Below, piece after piece: positions 54,610 to 63,833 of a stretch of DNA of 64,000 nt. The notes under the pieces are model-generated. The model was not told where the DNA came from. It made no database searches and worked only from the letters and a program-made list of their open reading frames with translations. A program made the translations under genes and the position numbers. This stretch comes from Flavobacterium suaedae (GTDB taxonomy: Bacteria; Bacteroidota; Bacteroidia; Flavobacteriales; Flavobacteriaceae). The stretch is from assembly GCF_014642915.1 (NCBI RefSeq), contig NZ_BMJE01000001.1, forward strand, positions 186,001 through 250,000, written 5' to 3'. How positions within the stretch are numbered: position 1 is the stretch's first letter; every line of letters begins with the position of its first letter.

Positions 54610-55483
54610 TATTAAAATTTATATTATAGTTTATTACTGCTACAGATATAGCAGTGAAGAACAAAATCAATTCTATAACTTTTGCTAAATGACTGTACTC
54701 TTTAGCAGTTTTTGCTCCCCATAATTTTATTAAAAAGTAAATGGTAGGACCTACTATGGTTAGTAATAAATAACCTGTAGCCCAGGTTAAATCCATTAAG
54801 TAGGTGTTAATGTAAAAGAATACCAGTCCTACAGGAATAAGCATTAAAAAGAAAACAACTTTACTTGCTCTGCCTTTTCCCAGTACTATAGGTAAGGTAC
54901 TTCTGTAATCATTATAATCAGTATCTACATTTTTTAAATCGTATACTAAAGTAAGTATGAATACTAATAGTAGTATAAACAAACTGTAATCTAATAGTAA
55001 ACTAAACATTGTAGCCATATTGGCTTGTGTACTTGGTACTATTATAGGGTACAGGTTGTATATTGCAATAACCATTAAAGGTAAAGCAGCTACAATAGCT
55101 ACTACTATATTACTTATTAACAGCATTTGTTTGAGGGTACCAGAGTATACATACATCATACTTGCGGCAATAAAGTATATTATTGATAATGAGTAATTGC
55201 CCAGTATGTGCGATAGATATAAACCTATAACTAAACCGGTAACCGATAAAGTACCGTAAACATTATATATTTTATCTTGTGTAAAGTGAGCTTCAGTTTT
55301 ACTGTTGCTTACAAACAAACCTCCTGCTGCAACTAGTAAAGTAGCCAGTACCATAAGTAGGTATTGCCAATCATTAAGTGCTAATATGCGCAGACTTGGT
55401 TCAAGAAACCCATATCGGAAAACTAGCATACCTGTTAGTATAATAACCAAATACTTAACACCTATAAAATTTATTATTTTCAT
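54602..55483 (-). CDS. UbiA-like membrane protein lacking the Asp-rich motifs
   Basis: A 293-aa protein with about nine helices. Its helix order and blocks such as FRYGFLEPSLRILALNDWQY, YSGTLKQMLLISNIVVAIV and STLPIVLGKGRASK match flavobacterial UbiA prenyltransferases (often called geranylgeranylglycerol-phosphate geranylgeranyltransferase). The first Mg2+ motif NDxxDxxxD is absent: VSNSKTEAHFTQD (58-70) stands in its place. The second motif is altered to YDLKNVDTDYND (181-192). It may be inactive or have a changed role. It is followed in the operon by maf and preceded by kdsC. Confidence 0.75.
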   Translation of the reverse strand: MKIINFIGVKYLVIILTGMLVFRYGFLEPSLRILALNDWQYLLMVLATLLVAAGGLFVSNSKTEAHFTQDKIYNVYGTLSVTGLVIGLYLSHILGNYSLSIIYFIAASMMYVYSGTLKQMLLISNIVVAIVAALPLMVIAIYNLYPIIVPSTQANMATMFSLLLDYSLFILLLVFILTLVYDLKNVDTDYNDYRSTLPIVLGKGRASKVVFFLMLIPVGLVFFYINTYLMDLTWATGYLLLTIVGPTIYFLIKLWGAKTAKEYSHLAKVIELILFFTAISVAVINYNINFNNA

Positions 55484-55519
55484 TTAGTTTTTGTGTATAA
55501 AAATTACTTTTATTGTTTA

Positions 55520-56047
55520 TTAATCGTACTGAGCATTAAAATGTTCCATCCATTTCCCCTGAACTTTCATAACCTGTTCTATCACATCACGTGCACAGCC
55601 TTTACCTCCCGTTTTGTGCGATACATATTCGCTTATTTCTTTAATTTCAGGTGCTGCATCCTGTGGGCAGGTAGGTAGTCCTACTTTTTTCATTATCCAA
55701 TAATCCGGTAAATCATCACCCATAAACAATACCTGCTCAGGTTTAATATTATATATGTCTATATATTCTTCAAATGTTTCTACCTTATCCTGAACGCCAA
55801 GATAGATATCGGTAATTCCTAAATTTCTAAGGCGTATTCTTACTCCTTCGTTTTTTCCTCCTGAAATAGCACAAACATTGTAGCCACTTTCTATTGCAGT
55901 TTTTAGCGCATAACCATCTCTTATACTCATATTGCGCAACATTTCACCTGTAGTGCTTACGTGTATACTGCCATCGGTTAATACTCCGTCTACGTCAAAA
56001 ATAAACGTAGTTATATCATTCATTATTTCCTTATAACTCTTACTCAT
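55520..56047 (-). CDS. kdsC: KdsC, 3-deoxy-D-manno-octulosonate 8-phosphate phosphatase
   Basis: A 175-aa C0-type HAD phosphatase without a cap, active as a tetramer. Motifs are FIFDVDGVLTDGSI, CAISGG, and VLFMGDDLPDYWIMKKVGLPTCPQDAAPEI. It removes phosphate from Kdo-8-P in LPS core synthesis. Its ATG overlaps the stop of the DUF2520 gene (ATGA), so it is translationally coupled. An internal ATG at codon 9 is an alternative start. Confidence 0.93.
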   Translation of the reverse strand: MSKSYKEIMNDITTFIFDVDGVLTDGSIHVSTTGEMLRNMSIRDGYALKTAIESGYNVCAISGGKNEGVRIRLRNLGITDIYLGVQDKVETFEEYIDIYNIKPEQVLFMGDDLPDYWIMKKVGLPTCPQDAAPEIKEISEYVSHKTGGKGCARDVIEQVMKVQGKWMEHFNAQYD

Positions 56048-56796
56048 TTGGTATTTTGTATAGATTTAGATAATATATGGTAGATTTCCTTCATGTTTTC
56101 ATCTTCAAGGAAATCAATGTGTTTTTGTATTGTAGTTTGGTCATTACGTCTAGCAGGACCTGTTTGCGCTTCGGCAGGGTTTAGTAACTGCACTTTTGCT
56201 GCTGTCTCAGTAATAAGTGGTTTTAAAATGTCGAAAGGTAAATTATGTGTTTGGCAAATATCATTACCTAGTTTATACATGTGGTTTACAAAGTTGCTCA
56301 CAAACACTGCTGCAACATGTAGCGACTGCCGTTGTGTTGAATCAACTGAATACACATTATCCGATATGGCATTTGCCAGTTTTTCCAATACTATATAATC
56401 TTCAGGGTGCTCACTTTCCAAACATAAAGGCACTTTTTTAAAGTCGACCTCTTTGTTTTTAGAGAATGTTTGTAATGGGTAGAAAACACCACGTTTGTTT
56501 TTACTGTCTAAACTGTTTTGCGATACACTGCCTGACGTGTGTACAACCAATCTGCGGGAGAAGGGCAGGGCAGATGCTACTTCACTAATAGCATCATCAG
56601 TAACGGATATAATATATATATCAGCTTCTTCAAGATTATGAAAACTATCGGTTATTTTATTTTCAGGAAGTAAGTGCAGTAATGACTGTGGTGTGCGGGC
56701 ATACGCCTGTACCATTTCAATTCCAGGTGAATTGTTGAAAACACGTATTAAATGCTGTGCTACATTGCCCGAGCCAATTACAGTTACCTTTAACAT
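56044..56796 (-). CDS. Rossmann-like DUF2520 protein
   Basis: A 250-aa protein with an N-terminal NAD(P)-binding GSGNVAQHLIRVF and a C-terminal DUF2520 helical domain (SLHVAAVFVSNFVNHMYKLG, AQTGPARRNDQTTIQKHI). The architecture resembles 6-phosphogluconate dehydrogenase-type reductases, e.g. ketopantoate reductase-like enzymes, but the substrate is unknown. The ATG at 56794-56796 fits the Rossmann start; the longer frame from 56838 adds a poor leader. It is first in a four-gene operon with kdsC, the UbiA-like gene and maf. Confidence 0.88.
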   Translation of the reverse strand: MLKVTVIGSGNVAQHLIRVFNNSPGIEMVQAYARTPQSLLHLLPENKITDSFHNLEEADIYIISVTDDAISEVASALPFSRRLVVHTSGSVSQNSLDSKNKRGVFYPLQTFSKNKEVDFKKVPLCLESEHPEDYIVLEKLANAISDNVYSVDSTQRQSLHVAAVFVSNFVNHMYKLGNDICQTHNLPFDILKPLITETAAKVQLLNPAEAQTGPARRNDQTTIQKHIDFLEDENMKEIYHILSKSIQNTK

Positions 56797-56815
56797 GGTT
56801 GCTAAATTATAAAAT

Positions 56816-56850
56816 AAACCCGGGTTATAAAACAACACCCGGGTTTGTAT
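56816..56850 (-). terminator. Terminator after M1 peptidase gene
   Basis: aaacccgggt (56816-56825) and acccgggttt (56837-56846) form a 10-bp perfect stem with an 11-nt loop, 28 nt past the peptidase stop on the minus strand. Confidence 0.85.
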
Positions 56851-56873
56851 TTTTGAAACTATATCTTACAAAA

Positions 56874-58805
56874 TTATTCCGCTATCCAGGAATTATCAGT
56901 CATATCAACATCCGGCATATAACGTTCCGGGTCTATATCTATATACTTCACCTTTTTAGGCGAATCTATATTATAATTCCATGTGTCCTGACGTTGCCAT
57001 ATTTCTACAGGTAGTTTTTTAGTCATAGACGTACCATCTTCAAAGCCTACTTTAAATACCACAGGCATTGGTACAGCGCCTTTGTTTTCGAAAGTAACTA
57101 CAGTATAACCTTCTTTTGGAGCAACTTTTTTAATACCTAAGTCAATATTACCTGTTCCTGTAAACCAGCCTCTCCAAAACCAGTTTAGGTTTTCTCCTGC
57201 TACATTTTCCATGCAGTTATAAAAGTCTGTAGGTTGCGGGTGTTTGTACGCCCATGCCTTAATATACGCCCTGAAAGCATTATCAAAACGTTCATGATCT
57301 AAAATGTATTCTCGTAGTAATATAAGCCCTGTTGCAGGTTTGTAGTATGCTGTAAAGGCAAGGTTCATGCTTTTTGCTACATCAGGATAGGTGTCAATAC
57401 CTTCGCGGTTTCTCCATTTAAACCATTGCACACGGTTTAAGCTTTTTGCCACATCCGATTCATATTCACCATCATTAAACGCTAAAGTACTGTAATAGTT
57501 GATAAATGTATTAAAACCTTCGTCCATCCAAGCGTAACGACGTTCGTTAGAACCTACTATCATAGGGAACCAGTTATGCCCGAATTCATGGTCGGTTACA
57601 TCCCAAAGGTCAGCACCAAAACTTTTAGAACCACAGAATGATAACCCCGGGTACTCCATACCACCTACATTTGATGCTACATTTACAGCACTTGTATAAG
57701 GGTAAGGAAACCATTTTTCGGAGTAATGTTCTATAGAGGCTTTAGTATATTCTGTAGAACGACCCCAAGCCACGTCAGATGATACCTCTACAGGGTATGC
57801 TGATTGTGCTATTGCTGTTTCGTTATTTGGTAAGTTTATCCGTGCAGCATCCCACACAAATGCTTTTGAGGAAGCAAAAGCCACATCACGACTGTTTTTC
57901 ATCTTGAAATGCCAGGTTAGTTTACCGCTTTGTGTAGGTCGGGTAATTTCTGTATTACCAACTTCATCAGGTTTTATAAGGTAAACTGTTTTATTGCTTT
58001 TGGCTGCTTTTTCATAGCGTTTTAATACTTTTTTAGAAAGTACCTCTTTAGCATTCACTAATTCTCCTGAACCAACTACTATATGATTGTACGGAACAGT
58101 AATTTTATAATCAAAATCCCCATATTCAAGATAAAATTCACCTGCGCCAAGGTAAGGTTCTGTATTCCAGCCTACAACATCATCAAAAACTGCAACACGA
58201 GGATACCATTGTGCCATAGAATAAATAATACCGTTTTTAGTTTCAAGCTGTCCCATTCTGTCCATACCTTCTACAGGTATTTTAAACTCAAAATCCATAC
58301 TTACAGTTGCTTTTCCGCCTTTGGCCTTTAGAGGTTCAGTAAAGAAAACCTGCATACGGGTATCGGATATTAAATGCTTAGAAGATGCATCGCCTGTAGT
58401 TTTAGCAGACAGGTTGGTAATAGTCATACCACCATCCGTATCGCCGTCATAACGGTTATAGTTAGCAGGAGATGTAAGTGTACCACGAGAATCTTCAGTA
58501 AAACGATTCTGCTCAACATACATCCAGATAAAATCTAAATCCTGCGGGCTATTATTTTGATAGGTAAGAGTAAGTTTACCTTTCAGGGTGTTTTGTTTAT
58601 CATCCAGTTCTGCTTCTATAGCATAGCTTGCACTGTTTTGCCAGTATTCCGGTCCCGGCACTCCTGATGCAGTACGGTATACATTACCGCGCCTGTAGGT
58701 TACATCATCAAATGCTGACTGGTTATTTGGTTCTACTTCCTGAGCAAAACTCCATGAACTTATTAAAATAAAAAATGATAGTAATTTCAGTTTTTGTAAT
58801 CTCAT
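56874..58805 (-). CDS. M1 family zinc metallopeptidase
   Basis: A 643-aa secreted peptidase with a signal peptide (LLSFFILISSWSFAQ). The zinc site is H406-EFG-H410 in DHEFGHNWFP, with the downstream glutamate in WMDEGFNTFINYYSTL. The GGMEYPGLSFC block is present. Unlike the M1-like protein encoded at 22544-25378, all catalytic residues are here. It trims peptides in the periplasm or outside the cell. It is 10 nt from the next gene upstream. Confidence 0.92.
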   Translation of the reverse strand: MRLQKLKLLSFFILISSWSFAQEVEPNNQSAFDDVTYRRGNVYRTASGVPGPEYWQNSASYAIEAELDDKQNTLKGKLTLTYQNNSPQDLDFIWMYVEQNRFTEDSRGTLTSPANYNRYDGDTDGGMTITNLSAKTTGDASSKHLISDTRMQVFFTEPLKAKGGKATVSMDFEFKIPVEGMDRMGQLETKNGIIYSMAQWYPRVAVFDDVVGWNTEPYLGAGEFYLEYGDFDYKITVPYNHIVVGSGELVNAKEVLSKKVLKRYEKAAKSNKTVYLIKPDEVGNTEITRPTQSGKLTWHFKMKNSRDVAFASSKAFVWDAARINLPNNETAIAQSAYPVEVSSDVAWGRSTEYTKASIEHYSEKWFPYPYTSAVNVASNVGGMEYPGLSFCGSKSFGADLWDVTDHEFGHNWFPMIVGSNERRYAWMDEGFNTFINYYSTLAFNDGEYESDVAKSLNRVQWFKWRNREGIDTYPDVAKSMNLAFTAYYKPATGLILLREYILDHERFDNAFRAYIKAWAYKHPQPTDFYNCMENVAGENLNWFWRGWFTGTGNIDLGIKKVAPKEGYTVVTFENKGAVPMPVVFKVGFEDGTSMTKKLPVEIWQRQDTWNYNIDSPKKVKYIDIDPERYMPDVDMTDNSWIAE

Positions 58806-58815
58806 GTGGTTATCA

Positions 58816-59412
58816 TTATTTGTTAGCTAAACATTCCATTATAGTTTTTACTCTGTAGGCATCGCCTGTAGTAAAAGTTGTTTTTACACTATTAGTAACG
58901 GTACTTTCACTGTTGTTTATTGTATAGGCTATGGTTATACTTTTAATCATGTATTTGCACAACTTTTTTAATTCTTTGTTGTTTTCCATTACTTCGCTTA
59001 AAAAACAGGAGAAATCGCCATTACAGTTTTCATTACCCATTTGCTGTAAATCAATGGTTTTACCATTCGTAAATTCTACTGTTGCTATGGTTGTTTTATC
59101 TACACACCATATTTCTTTATCCAATGTGGTAATAGTAAATACTATAGACTGAGAGGTTTTCATGAGCATTATTTCCAGCCCTGAATTTTCTCCTTCTCCT
59201 TTTACTTTTATGCTGTTGTTGGCATAAACAACACTCTTACCATTACTATATGTTTTAGTTTTGATAAAATAGTTACACAAACTATCCGAATATATCCATG
59301 TTCCGTTATTATTAAGTATAACTTCCCTGCCATCTTTTGTCTTAGCTTCTATCTGGCTGTGAACAAAAAAAGGAGTAAGAAAAAGTAAAAGTGTAACTGT
59401 AAAAAGCTTCAT
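58816..59412 (-). CDS. Secreted protein of unknown function
   Basis: A 198-aa protein with a signal peptide (MKLFTVTLLLFLTPFFVHSQ). The short AKTKDGREVILNNNGTWIYSD is a KDGxxVxLxxxGTW motif known from small exported Bacteroidota proteins. The rest has cysteines (LCNYFIK, EIWCVDKT, NENCNGDFSCFLSEV, LKKLCKYM, ECLANK) and alternating strands and helices. The function is unknown. The ATG at 59410-59412 is used; the frame upstream is not signal-like. It is 10 nt before the M1 peptidase gene and probably cotranscribed with it. Confidence 0.75.
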   Translation of the reverse strand: MKLFTVTLLLFLTPFFVHSQIEAKTKDGREVILNNNGTWIYSDSLCNYFIKTKTYSNGKSVVYANNSIKVKGEGENSGLEIMLMKTSQSIVFTITTLDKEIWCVDKTTIATVEFTNGKTIDLQQMGNENCNGDFSCFLSEVMENNKELKKLCKYMIKSITIAYTINNSESTVTNSVKTTFTTGDAYRVKTIMECLANK

Positions 59413-59580
59413 TATATAAATATTACTGAGCCAAATATAATATACATTATCGTATTTTAATAAGTACACAAGATAATTAGCAATATTATTGATTTATGAT
59501 TTTAATTTAGAAATAGTTTTAATAATAAGTCTTTCTTGACTTTTAATTTTTTAAATCATAAGAAAAACTTAAGTTTTCAG

Positions 59581-59588
59581 TATTTTTG
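59581..59588 (+). promoter_or_regulatory. Candidate -7 box for ccsBA
   Basis: TATTTTTG is an exact TAnnTTTG match, 32 nt before the ATG at 59621. No good -33 TTTG at the normal distance. Confidence 0.4.
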
Positions 59589-59620
59589 CAGGAATTTGAA
59601 ATAATCGTTCTGCAATACTC

Positions 59621-62600
59621 ATGAATAAAATAATATCCTTTTTTTCTTCTACACGATTAATGGCTGTTCTCTTTTTGGTTTTTGCTGCCGCAATGGGAAT
59701 AGGGACTTTTATAGAAGACGCACATAATACAGATACAGCAAGAAATTTTATATATAATGCATGGTGGTTTGAGGCTATAATGCTAATTTTTGTATTGAAC
59801 TTTTTTGGTAATATAAAACGTTACCAATTGAATAAAAAAGAGAAGTGGGCTACACTTTTACTACACCTTTCTTTCATACTTATTATCATAGGTGCTTTTG
59901 TTACCCGTTACATTAGCTATGAGGGTATGATGCCTATAAGAGAAGGTGCTACCCAAAACCAGTTTTATTCTGATAAAACGTATTTAACTGTTTTTGTAGA
60001 CGGTGAGTATGAAGGAGAAATGCGCCGCCGTAGTTACGAAAAACCTTTAATTTTAAGTGTAAAAGAAGTTCCGTTATTATCCAGCAATGATTTTACTATT
60101 GCTGATAAGTTTAACGATATACCTTTTGAGATTGAGTATAAAGACTATATGATTGATGCCAAAGAGGTAGTTAAAGAAGACCCAAACGGTCAGTTTTACC
60201 TTAAAATGGTTGAAGCCAGTAGCGGAAGCCGACATGAACATTACCTAAAAGAAGGAGAAGTACAAAATATACACAACTTACTTTTTGCTTTAAACAAAGA
60301 AACTCCGGGAGCTATAAATATTACTACCGATGGAGAAAACTATACAATAAGTTCTCCTTTTGAAGGTAACTTTATGCGAATGGCAGACCAACATACGGGT
60401 AATGTAGTTAAAGACTCTGTACAGCCGTTAATGATGCGTTCGTTATATACGTTGGGGCAAGCTCGTTTTGTATTTCCTGAGCCTGCTATAAAAGGAGCAA
60501 TAGGTTATGAGTCTAACAACGACGCAAAATCTAAAGCAGATGGTGCGCTTACAGTAACGGTTCGTTCGGAAGGGCAGGAGAAAGATGTCACCCTTTTAGG
60601 AAGCAGGGGAAAAGTAGGAGTTCCGCAATCATTTAAAATAGGTAATCTTGAATATACTTTTATGTATGGCAGTAAAGTTTATGAACTACCATTCGCTATA
60701 AAACTAAACGATTTTATAGCAAAGAAAAACCCTGGTTCTGAGTCAAGCTTTGCTTCGTTTGAAAGTAAAACTACTGTAATTGATAATGAAAAGAATGAAA
60801 CTTTTGATGCTCATATTTATATGAACCATGTTTTAGATTATAGAGGTTACCGTTTCTTCCAAGCTTCTTTTGATGATGATGAGTTAGGAACTGTACTTTC
60901 TGTAAGTCATGATTTTTGGGGTACATGGATTACATACATAGGCTACTTTTTACTGTACATAGGTCTTATGGCAATTCTATTTGATAAAAACACACGTTTT
61001 AACGACCTGAAGAAAAAACTGGAAAAAGTAAAAGCTAAAAAAGCAACACTAACTATAGCAGCATTATTTTTATTTGCTTTTAATGGTTATTCTCAGCAAC
61101 ATATACATGAAAAACCAACCCAAAAACAACTTGATTCACTTATTCATAAGTTTAAAGTAAACGAAGAGCAGGCAGATAAGTTTGGACGTGTTATTATACA
61201 GGATGCAGGTAGAATGAAACCGTTAAATACATTCTCATCTGAGCTTTTACGAAAAGTAAGTAAAAGTGATACTTATAAAGACATGAATGCCGACCAAGCA
61301 TTCTTATCTATGATAATGTTGGATGAAGCGTGGTACAATATTCCTATTATTTACTTAAAGCGTGGTAACGATAGTTTAAGAGCAGTTGCAGGTGTAGAAA
61401 AAGATGCTAAATATGCTGCTCTTTCTGACTTTTTTGATGAAAGAGGAGGATATAAACTTACTGAAATTTTAGAGAAAGCATACCGTGAACCTGTGCCTAA
61501 TAAGTTCGAGAAGGATTTTATGGATATAGACCAAAAAATTAATCTTCTGTATTCAGCACTTTCAGGGCAAATATTAAAGATATTCCCAATACCGGAACAT
61601 GAAAATGACAAATGGGTATCGTATGTGGAACTTGGTGAGCCTACAGGTACATCTTTAGATACTATTAAAAACGCTTTGCCTTATTATTTACAAACATTAG
61701 CATCAGCTACCCAAACCAACGATTTTACACGATCAGAGGAGTTGCTAGTAGGCATAAAAAATTATCAAAAAACATACGGGGCAGACGTTATGCCCAGTAA
61801 AGATAAGGTAGATGCTGAAATTCTTTACAATAAGTACGACATCTTTAAAAAGCTTTTTTCATGGTATATGTATGCCGGCTTATTAATGATACTTTTTGTT
61901 ATTATTAAAATATTTAATAACAAAAAGTGGGTAAAAGTAGGTGCTAATACCTTCCACGTAATTATAGGATTGTTATTTGCTTTACATACTGCAGGTTTAA
62001 TAGTACGTTGGTATGTGTCAGGGCATGCTCCTTGGAGTAATGCTTATGAGTCAGTTATATATGTAGGTTGGGCTACTATGTTCTTTGGTTTGGCATTTGG
62101 CAGAAAATCACAACTAACTGTAGCTGCTGCTGCTTTCGTGGCTTCAATCATATTAATGGTAGCACACTGGAACTGGACTGACCCTGAAATTGGTAATCTT
62201 GTACCGGTGCTAAACTCTTACTGGTTAATGATACACGTTGCAGTTATTGTAGCCAGTTACGGACCGTTTACACTGGCTATGATATTAGGTCTTATAGCTA
62301 TGATATTGATGCTGTTTGTAAATGACAAGAATAAAGAGAAAATGAAACTCAACATACAGGAGATTACTTATATTAATGAAATGGCACTTACTGTAGGGCT
62401 CGTTATGCTTACCATTGGTAACTTTTTAGGAGGGCAATGGGCTAACGAAAGCTGGGGGCGCTACTGGGGTTGGGACCCGAAAGAAACTTGGGCATTAGTT
62501 AGCATAATGGTATATGCTTTTGTAATACACATGCGTTTTGTACCATCATTACGAGGTACATGGATATATAACTTCTTTAGTGTATTGGCGTTTTCGTCAA

Positions 62601-62761
62601 TATTAATGACATACTTTGGTGTTAACTTCTACCTTACAGGGTTACACTCGTATGCAAGCGGAGAGGTAAGAACACCTTCGTATTTTTTCTGGATGGCATT
62701 AGGAGTATTTATAATAGGTGGGCTATCTTATTTCAAATACAGGAAGTATTTAAAGAAATAG
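59621..62761 (+). CDS. Fused cytochrome c biogenesis protein ResB/CcsA (CcsBA)
   Basis: A 1046-aa system II cytochrome c synthase in one chain. The N-terminal ResB part (about 1-480) has TM helices at 5-30, 50-70 and 75-95, and a large periplasmic domain; the C-terminal CcsA part holds the heme-handling WWD motif in GRYWGWDPKETWALVS (about 946-961) with flanking histidines (HTAGLIVRWYVSGHAPW; MIHVAVI; HMRFVPS). It exports heme and attaches it to CxxCH apocytochromes. TlpA/ResA-type thioredoxins reduce the cysteines; the one at 30901 might contribute, although not adjacent. It stands alone, with a shared terminator after it. Confidence 0.93.
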   Translation: MNKIISFFSSTRLMAVLFLVFAAAMGIGTFIEDAHNTDTARNFIYNAWWFEAIMLIFVLNFFGNIKRYQLNKKEKWATLLLHLSFILIIIGAFVTRYISYEGMMPIREGATQNQFYSDKTYLTVFVDGEYEGEMRRRSYEKPLILSVKEVPLLSSNDFTIADKFNDIPFEIEYKDYMIDAKEVVKEDPNGQFYLKMVEASSGSRHEHYLKEGEVQNIHNLLFALNKETPGAINITTDGENYTISSPFEGNFMRMADQHTGNVVKDSVQPLMMRSLYTLGQARFVFPEPAIKGAIGYESNNDAKSKADGALTVTVRSEGQEKDVTLLGSRGKVGVPQSFKIGNLEYTFMYGSKVYELPFAIKLNDFIAKKNPGSESSFASFESKTTVIDNEKNETFDAHIYMNHVLDYRGYRFFQASFDDDELGTVLSVSHDFWGTWITYIGYFLLYIGLMAILFDKNTRFNDLKKKLEKVKAKKATLTIAALFLFAFNGYSQQHIHEKPTQKQLDSLIHKFKVNEEQADKFGRVIIQDAGRMKPLNTFSSELLRKVSKSDTYKDMNADQAFLSMIMLDEAWYNIPIIYLKRGNDSLRAVAGVEKDAKYAALSDFFDERGGYKLTEILEKAYREPVPNKFEKDFMDIDQKINLLYSALSGQILKIFPIPEHENDKWVSYVELGEPTGTSLDTIKNALPYYLQTLASATQTNDFTRSEELLVGIKNYQKTYGADVMPSKDKVDAEILYNKYDIFKKLFSWYMYAGLLMILFVIIKIFNNKKWVKVGANTFHVIIGLLFALHTAGLIVRWYVSGHAPWSNAYESVIYVGWATMFFGLAFGRKSQLTVAAAAFVASIILMVAHWNWTDPEIGNLVPVLNSYWLMIHVAVIVASYGPFTLAMILGLIAMILMLFVNDKNKEKMKLNIQEITYINEMALTVGLVMLTIGNFLGGQWANESWGRYWGWDPKETWALVSIMVYAFVIHMRFVPSLRGTWIYNFFSVLAFSSILMTYFGVNFYLTGLHSYASGEVRTPSYFFWMALGVFIIGGLSYFKYRKYLKK

Positions 62762-62782
62762 TATAACAAGAATATTATATAG

Positions 62783-62817
62783 CAAAAGCGTAAGATTTAT
62801 TTTTTCTTACGCTTTTG
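62783..62817. terminator. Shared terminator overlapping the channel gene end
   Basis: caaaagcgtaaga (62783-62795) pairs with tcttacgcttttg (62805-62817), 13 bp, 9-nt loop. The right arm encodes part of the lysine/arginine tail of the potassium channel gene, and the loop holds its stop codon. Confidence 0.85.
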
Positions 62818-63111
62818 TTGTGATTGTGTGTAATGGTGCTGTAACGTATTTATAAAAGTAAGTATAACACCAATACCCATTATAATATATAAAATAGTAA
62901 ACAGCTTACCTAAGTCGGTTTGAGGAGTAAAATCGCCAAAACCTATAGTAGTTAAGGTTACTACTGAAAAGTAAAGAGAGTCTATATAACTCCAACCTTC
63001 AATATGGTGATATGAGAAAGTACCTATTGTTAATATTATAGCAGTGGTATATAACAAATCTCTATATTCCCTGTTTCGTAAAAAAGTTAATATAGTTTTC
63101 AAAAAATGCAT
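62797..63111 (-). CDS. Two-helix potassium channel
   Basis: A 104-aa membrane protein with TM helices about 20-38 and 68-92 and the K+ selectivity filter TTIGFGD (54-60) in a pore loop SLYFSVVTLTTIGFGDFTP. It is a minimal KcsA/MthK-like pore without a regulatory domain; it ends in a very basic tail (QSQQKRKKK). It forms tetramers. It is convergent with ccsBA, sharing a terminator that overlaps its last codons. Confidence 0.92.
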   Translation of the reverse strand: MHFLKTILTFLRNREYRDLLYTTAIILTIGTFSYHHIEGWSYIDSLYFSVVTLTTIGFGDFTPQTDLGKLFTILYIIMGIGVILTFINTLQHHYTQSQQKRKKK

Positions 63112-63202
63112 AGTAGTTTAAGGTGTATATAATAATGGTTAAATATAAAGTAATAATTGGGTGTATAGAAATTAAGTTCTAAATTTATAACAAAATACAA
63201 CG

Positions 63203-63772
63203 ATGAAAAAATTAGCAATTATAGTATGCAGTATGGTGCTATTTGCCGGCTGTAAAAAAGAAGAAAAAACAGAAATAGTAGATATGAATGACCAAACAAT
63301 ATATCAGTTTAAGGTAAATGATATAAATGGAGAAACATTTGACTTTGCCGACTTAAAAGGTAAAAAAATAATGATTGTAAATACAGCTTCTAAATGTGGT
63401 TTAACTCCTCAATATAAAGATTTACAAACACTATACGATGCTTACAAAGACCAGAACTTTGTTATAGTCGGTTTCCCTGCTAATAATTTTGCAGAACAGG
63501 AACCCGGTACAAATGAAGAAATAGCCTCTTTTTGTGAGAAAAATTATGGTGTTACCTTTCCTATGATGGAAAAAATATCAGTAAAAGGAGATGATAAAGC
63601 ACCTATATACCAATTTCTTACTGAAGAAAGTAAAAATGGTTTCCAGGATAGTAATGTAGAATGGAACTTCCAAAAATACCTTATAAATGAAGAAGGTAAG
63701 GTTGTAAAAGTAGTAAGCCCAAAAACATTACCTATAGACATTGATATTGTTAACTGGATAGGGGAAAAATAA
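63203..63772 (+). CDS. Glutathione peroxidase-family lipoprotein
   Basis: A 189-aa thioredoxin-fold peroxidase. The peroxidatic cysteine is C65 (NTASKCGLTPQY); further motifs are FPANNFAEQEPGTNEEI and EWNFQKYLINEEG, the Gln/Trp active-site triad. The N-terminus has a lipobox (LFAGC, C17), so it is exported and membrane-anchored. With no glutathione system certain here, it more likely uses thioredoxin. It is divergent from the channel gene. Confidence 0.92.
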   Translation: MKKLAIIVCSMVLFAGCKKEEKTEIVDMNDQTIYQFKVNDINGETFDFADLKGKKIMIVNTASKCGLTPQYKDLQTLYDAYKDQNFVIVGFPANNFAEQEPGTNEEIASFCEKNYGVTFPMMEKISVKGDDKAPIYQFLTEESKNGFQDSNVEWNFQKYLINEEGKVVKVVSPKTLPIDIDIVNWIGEK

Positions 63773-63793
63773 AACAATTTATAAAAGCTATAA

Positions 63794-63823
63794 ATTTCGA
63801 TATAAAACCACATCGAAATAGTT
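63794..63823 (+). terminator. Possible weak terminator after glutathione peroxidase
   Basis: atttcgat (63794-63801) and atcgaaat (63812-63819) form an 8-bp AT-rich stem; only a short T stretch follows at 63821. Weak. Confidence 0.4.
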
Positions 63824-63833
63824 TTGAATATAT

